Below are positions 6,335 to 8,098 of a DNA stretch of 8,098 nt, in pieces. The notes below the pieces were generated by a model. That model was not told the DNA's origin, did not search any database, and saw only the letters and a program-made list of their open reading frames with translations. Positions within the stretch are counted from its first letter, which is position 1, and each line of letters starts with the position of its first letter. The position numbers and the translations under genes were made by a program. Source of the stretch: Bdellovibrio sp. (lineage in GTDB: Bacteria > Bdellovibrionota > Bdellovibrionia > Bdellovibrionales > UBA1609); the NCBI GenBank assembly GCA_003694355.1, contig RFKI01000303.1:1-8098 (forward strand). Reading direction: 5' to 3'.

Positions 6335-8065
6335 CTAGTTTCTAAGCCTCAACTGATAAACAAAACCTTTTCCAACTTGCTTATTGGCTCCCTTAGCAGC
6401 TCCTATAGCTCCCACAAATAAAGAGTTACCCTCAACAGACACAGAAGAGCCAAAAAGCAAGGTGGGTTGTCGATGAATCCTTCTTGGTTGAATCGCCCAA
6501 TTTTCAACCCAACTTCCATTTTTTAAAACATAATGAACAACTCGGCCTAAATTTTCCATATTTCTAATGTTAAATCTTGGGCTCGATACAATTAAATTAG
6601 CTCCTGAAGCACTCATATGACGACCGAACTCTGATCCTGCTTGTCTTGCAAATGAGTTGGATAACATTTGAACTTTAGAATTAAATTCATCAAAAACAGC
6701 GCCCTCTCCTTTATAAAAAGGAGCCCCAATTAACAAATGTCCATTAGTGCTAGCCAGAGAAGCCCCAAAATCAATTTGAGTGCCTCCTCCTGTAGGAGCA
6801 GTAATTTTTCTGATCTGTTGACCCGTCGATGCAGAAAACACATAAACAGCACCAGCTCCTTGCTTAGGAGCAGAAACCACTAACTCTTGACCATGGAATA
6901 AAACTTTATCTCCATAAAAACCTGTGGCATCTCCTGGCAATAAGTAGGAAATAACTTTTAGATTACTGGAAAGTAGAGCAGCTTGACCTCCTCCAGATGT
7001 TGTTGTTGCGCCCACCAAAACCTCTTTGGAACTGTTTACATCTAAAGACAACTTAAAGGCATTTCCGGAGAACCCCAAATCCGTTTCTAAAGCACTTCCC
7101 AGTTTTTGAGCCCCTTGTGAACCCAAGCTAAATGCGTCTAAACGATTAGCTGAGTTATTAACAAAGGAAGACACGACCAAGAAAGTTCCATTGCTATCCA
7201 AAGCCAAGTCAGAAATAACTCCAAGTCCTCCTATTCGATATAAATGTTGAAAAGCAGCAGAACTATTTGGCCGCCTATAAACGGCTATAAAACCTCCAGG
7301 AAGATTGCTGCTCACATCCTGCCCGGCAATAACAAGTGTATTTCCTTTCAACTGAGCCACACTTCCAAAATTGGTAAACGCAGCGCCCACCTGATCCTCA
7401 AACACACTTTCTGCCAAACAGTTATTTTTATAAGTCACCTTCACTTTAAAGTAGTTGGCAACAGCCATCTCGTTATTGTTATCTGGTTTTGTACAAATAT
7501 CTTCCAAACGGATTAAAACTTCTTCGGTGCCACTTAAGCACTCTCGACCTCTTTTCGGTTTTATAGAAGTCAAACCTTGATTGGTGCACGAAACATCCAG
7601 GTGACTTCTTCCCGCGCCGCCAACACGCTGAGAGTCACAAACAAAAACAGGAACATTGGTATAAGCGGGCGCTGGAACCCCTGGCTTTCCTAAAGTATAT
7701 TTAAAGGTGGCGACATCTGAAAGAGGCTCCGTGCCTGCATAAGCCTGTCGTCCCATATCCATCCCCATCAACACCTGTAAAGAGGCGTCAATGGTCTGAG
7801 CACGAGAAGTGTAAGTTTTGCTTCCAATCTTGATACTCTGTAAAACAGGTGAAGAAAATTTATATTTTTGGCACCACTCCAAGCTTCCCATGATCAACTC
7901 ATTTGGACCTGACTGCACAACACCTTCTGCACCCATACCTTTTCCACTTGAGGAAGCATCCAGTAAGGTCTTCGGCGCATAAGAAGAACAATTTTGAAAT
8001 GCCAAAACCAGACTTATGACTAGAGCTCCAGATAAAAGTTTATATTGATTATTTTTTATGAACAT
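6335..8065 (-). CDS. Lipoprotein with seven-bladed FG-GAP/integrin-like propeller
   Basis: 576 residues from the ATG at 8065. A GTG at 8071 would abut its own ribosome binding site with no spacer, so the ATG, five bases after AAGGGG, is preferred. The leader ends in LAFQNC, with C26 as the probable lipidated cysteine. Residues about 54-222 form an unrecognised region with six cysteines (C65, C143, C160, C176, C191, C216). From about 230 to the end there are seven units of roughly 50 residues. Each has an FG-type or related opening, a small strand pair, then L-V-hydrophobic-GAP/SAP and a final VY/VF strand: FGSVAQLKGNTLVIAG, ISDLALDSNGTFLVVSS, FKLSLDVNSSKEVLVGA, GDKVLFHGQELVVSAP, FGASLASTNGHLLIGAP, FGRHMSASGANLIVSSP, FGSSVSVEGNSLFVGA. 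Seven blades match an integrin-alpha-like beta-propeller. Typical calcium-loop DxDxDG motifs are not obvious. It is first in the block; its promoter is probably beyond the right edge. Likely a surface binding or scaffold protein. Confidence 0.82.
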   Translation of the reverse strand: MFIKNNQYKLLSGALVISLVLAFQNCSSYAPKTLLDASSSGKGMGAEGVVQSGPNELIMGSLEWCQKYKFSSPVLQSIKIGSKTYTSRAQTIDASLQVLMGMDMGRQAYAGTEPLSDVATFKYTLGKPGVPAPAYTNVPVFVCDSQRVGGAGRSHLDVSCTNQGLTSIKPKRGRECLSGTEEVLIRLEDICTKPDNNNEMAVANYFKVKVTYKNNCLAESVFEDQVGAAFTNFGSVAQLKGNTLVIAGQDVSSNLPGGFIAVYRRPNSSAAFQHLYRIGGLGVISDLALDSNGTFLVVSSFVNNSANRLDAFSLGSQGAQKLGSALETDLGFSGNAFKLSLDVNSSKEVLVGATTTSGGGQAALLSSNLKVISYLLPGDATGFYGDKVLFHGQELVVSAPKQGAGAVYVFSASTGQQIRKITAPTGGGTQIDFGASLASTNGHLLIGAPFYKGEGAVFDEFNSKVQMLSNSFARQAGSEFGRHMSASGANLIVSSPRFNIRNMENLGRVVHYVLKNGSWVENWAIQPRRIHRQPTLLFGSSVSVEGNSLFVGAIGAAKGANKQVGKGFVYQLRLRN

Positions 8066-8070
8066 CCTCA

Positions 8071-8076
8071 CCCCTT
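8071..8076 (-). promoter_or_regulatory. Ribosome binding site deciding the start of the propeller gene
   Basis: AAGGGG on the minus strand lies five bases before the ATG at 8065. It directly touches the alternative GTG at 8071, which would leave that codon without a spacer. Only about 20 further bases are visible upstream, and no promoter can be recognised in them. Confidence 0.65.
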
Positions 8077-8098
8077 ATTAGAGTTCTTTATTTTCCTC

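Noticed and set aside
8066..8098. Promoter for the five-gene block in the bases before the first gene.
   Set aside because: Too little upstream sequence is present to judge -10 and -35 elements.

Overview
The window carries one long minus-strand block of five closely spaced genes (about 8065 down to 371) and, at its left edge, the 3' end of an unrelated plus-strand gene that runs into the block tail to tail. All five minus-strand products begin with an export signal: three lipoprotein-type leaders, one Sec-type leader and one twin-arginine leader. Three c-type haem motifs (CxxCH) occur in the block. No tRNA, rRNA, CRISPR array, insertion sequence or integrase was seen.

Organism: the DNA is moderately AT-rich. 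The lipoprotein leaders end in unusual lipoboxes (FQNC, YNSC, GYGC) instead of the textbook LxGC type. From memory, FQNC-type lipoboxes are common in predatory bacteria of the Bdellovibrio group (Bdellovibrionota), so a Bdellovibrio-like Gram-negative bacterium is my best guess. This is an inference from style, not a database match.

Layout in transcription order: (1) a lipoprotein with a cysteine-bearing N-terminal region and an apparent seven-bladed FG-GAP/integrin-like propeller; (2) a LamG-like domain joined to a C-terminal module resembling the DUF1592/DUF1588/DUF1585 cytochromes of planctomycetes and myxobacteria, with one CxxCH; (3) a small cysteine-containing probable lipoprotein of no family I recognise, separated from gene 2 by one base; (4) a Tat-exported protein that looks like a diverged DUF1501 member; (5) a lipoprotein with a cytochrome c motif at each end, an unassigned beta-rich region and a Calx-beta domain. 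Gaps between genes are 1 to about 50 bases and I see no convincing internal terminator or promoter, so the block is probably one operon whose promoter lies beyond the right edge.

How they may work together: in planctomycetes and myxobacteria, DUF1588/DUF1585-type cytochromes are commonly encoded beside a Tat-exported DUF1501 or DUF1552 protein. This block has the same pairing plus adhesion-like modules (LamG, propeller, Calx-beta) and an orphan small protein. A periplasmic or outer-membrane redox or surface complex is a reasonable hypothesis, but substrate and reaction cannot be read from the sequence.
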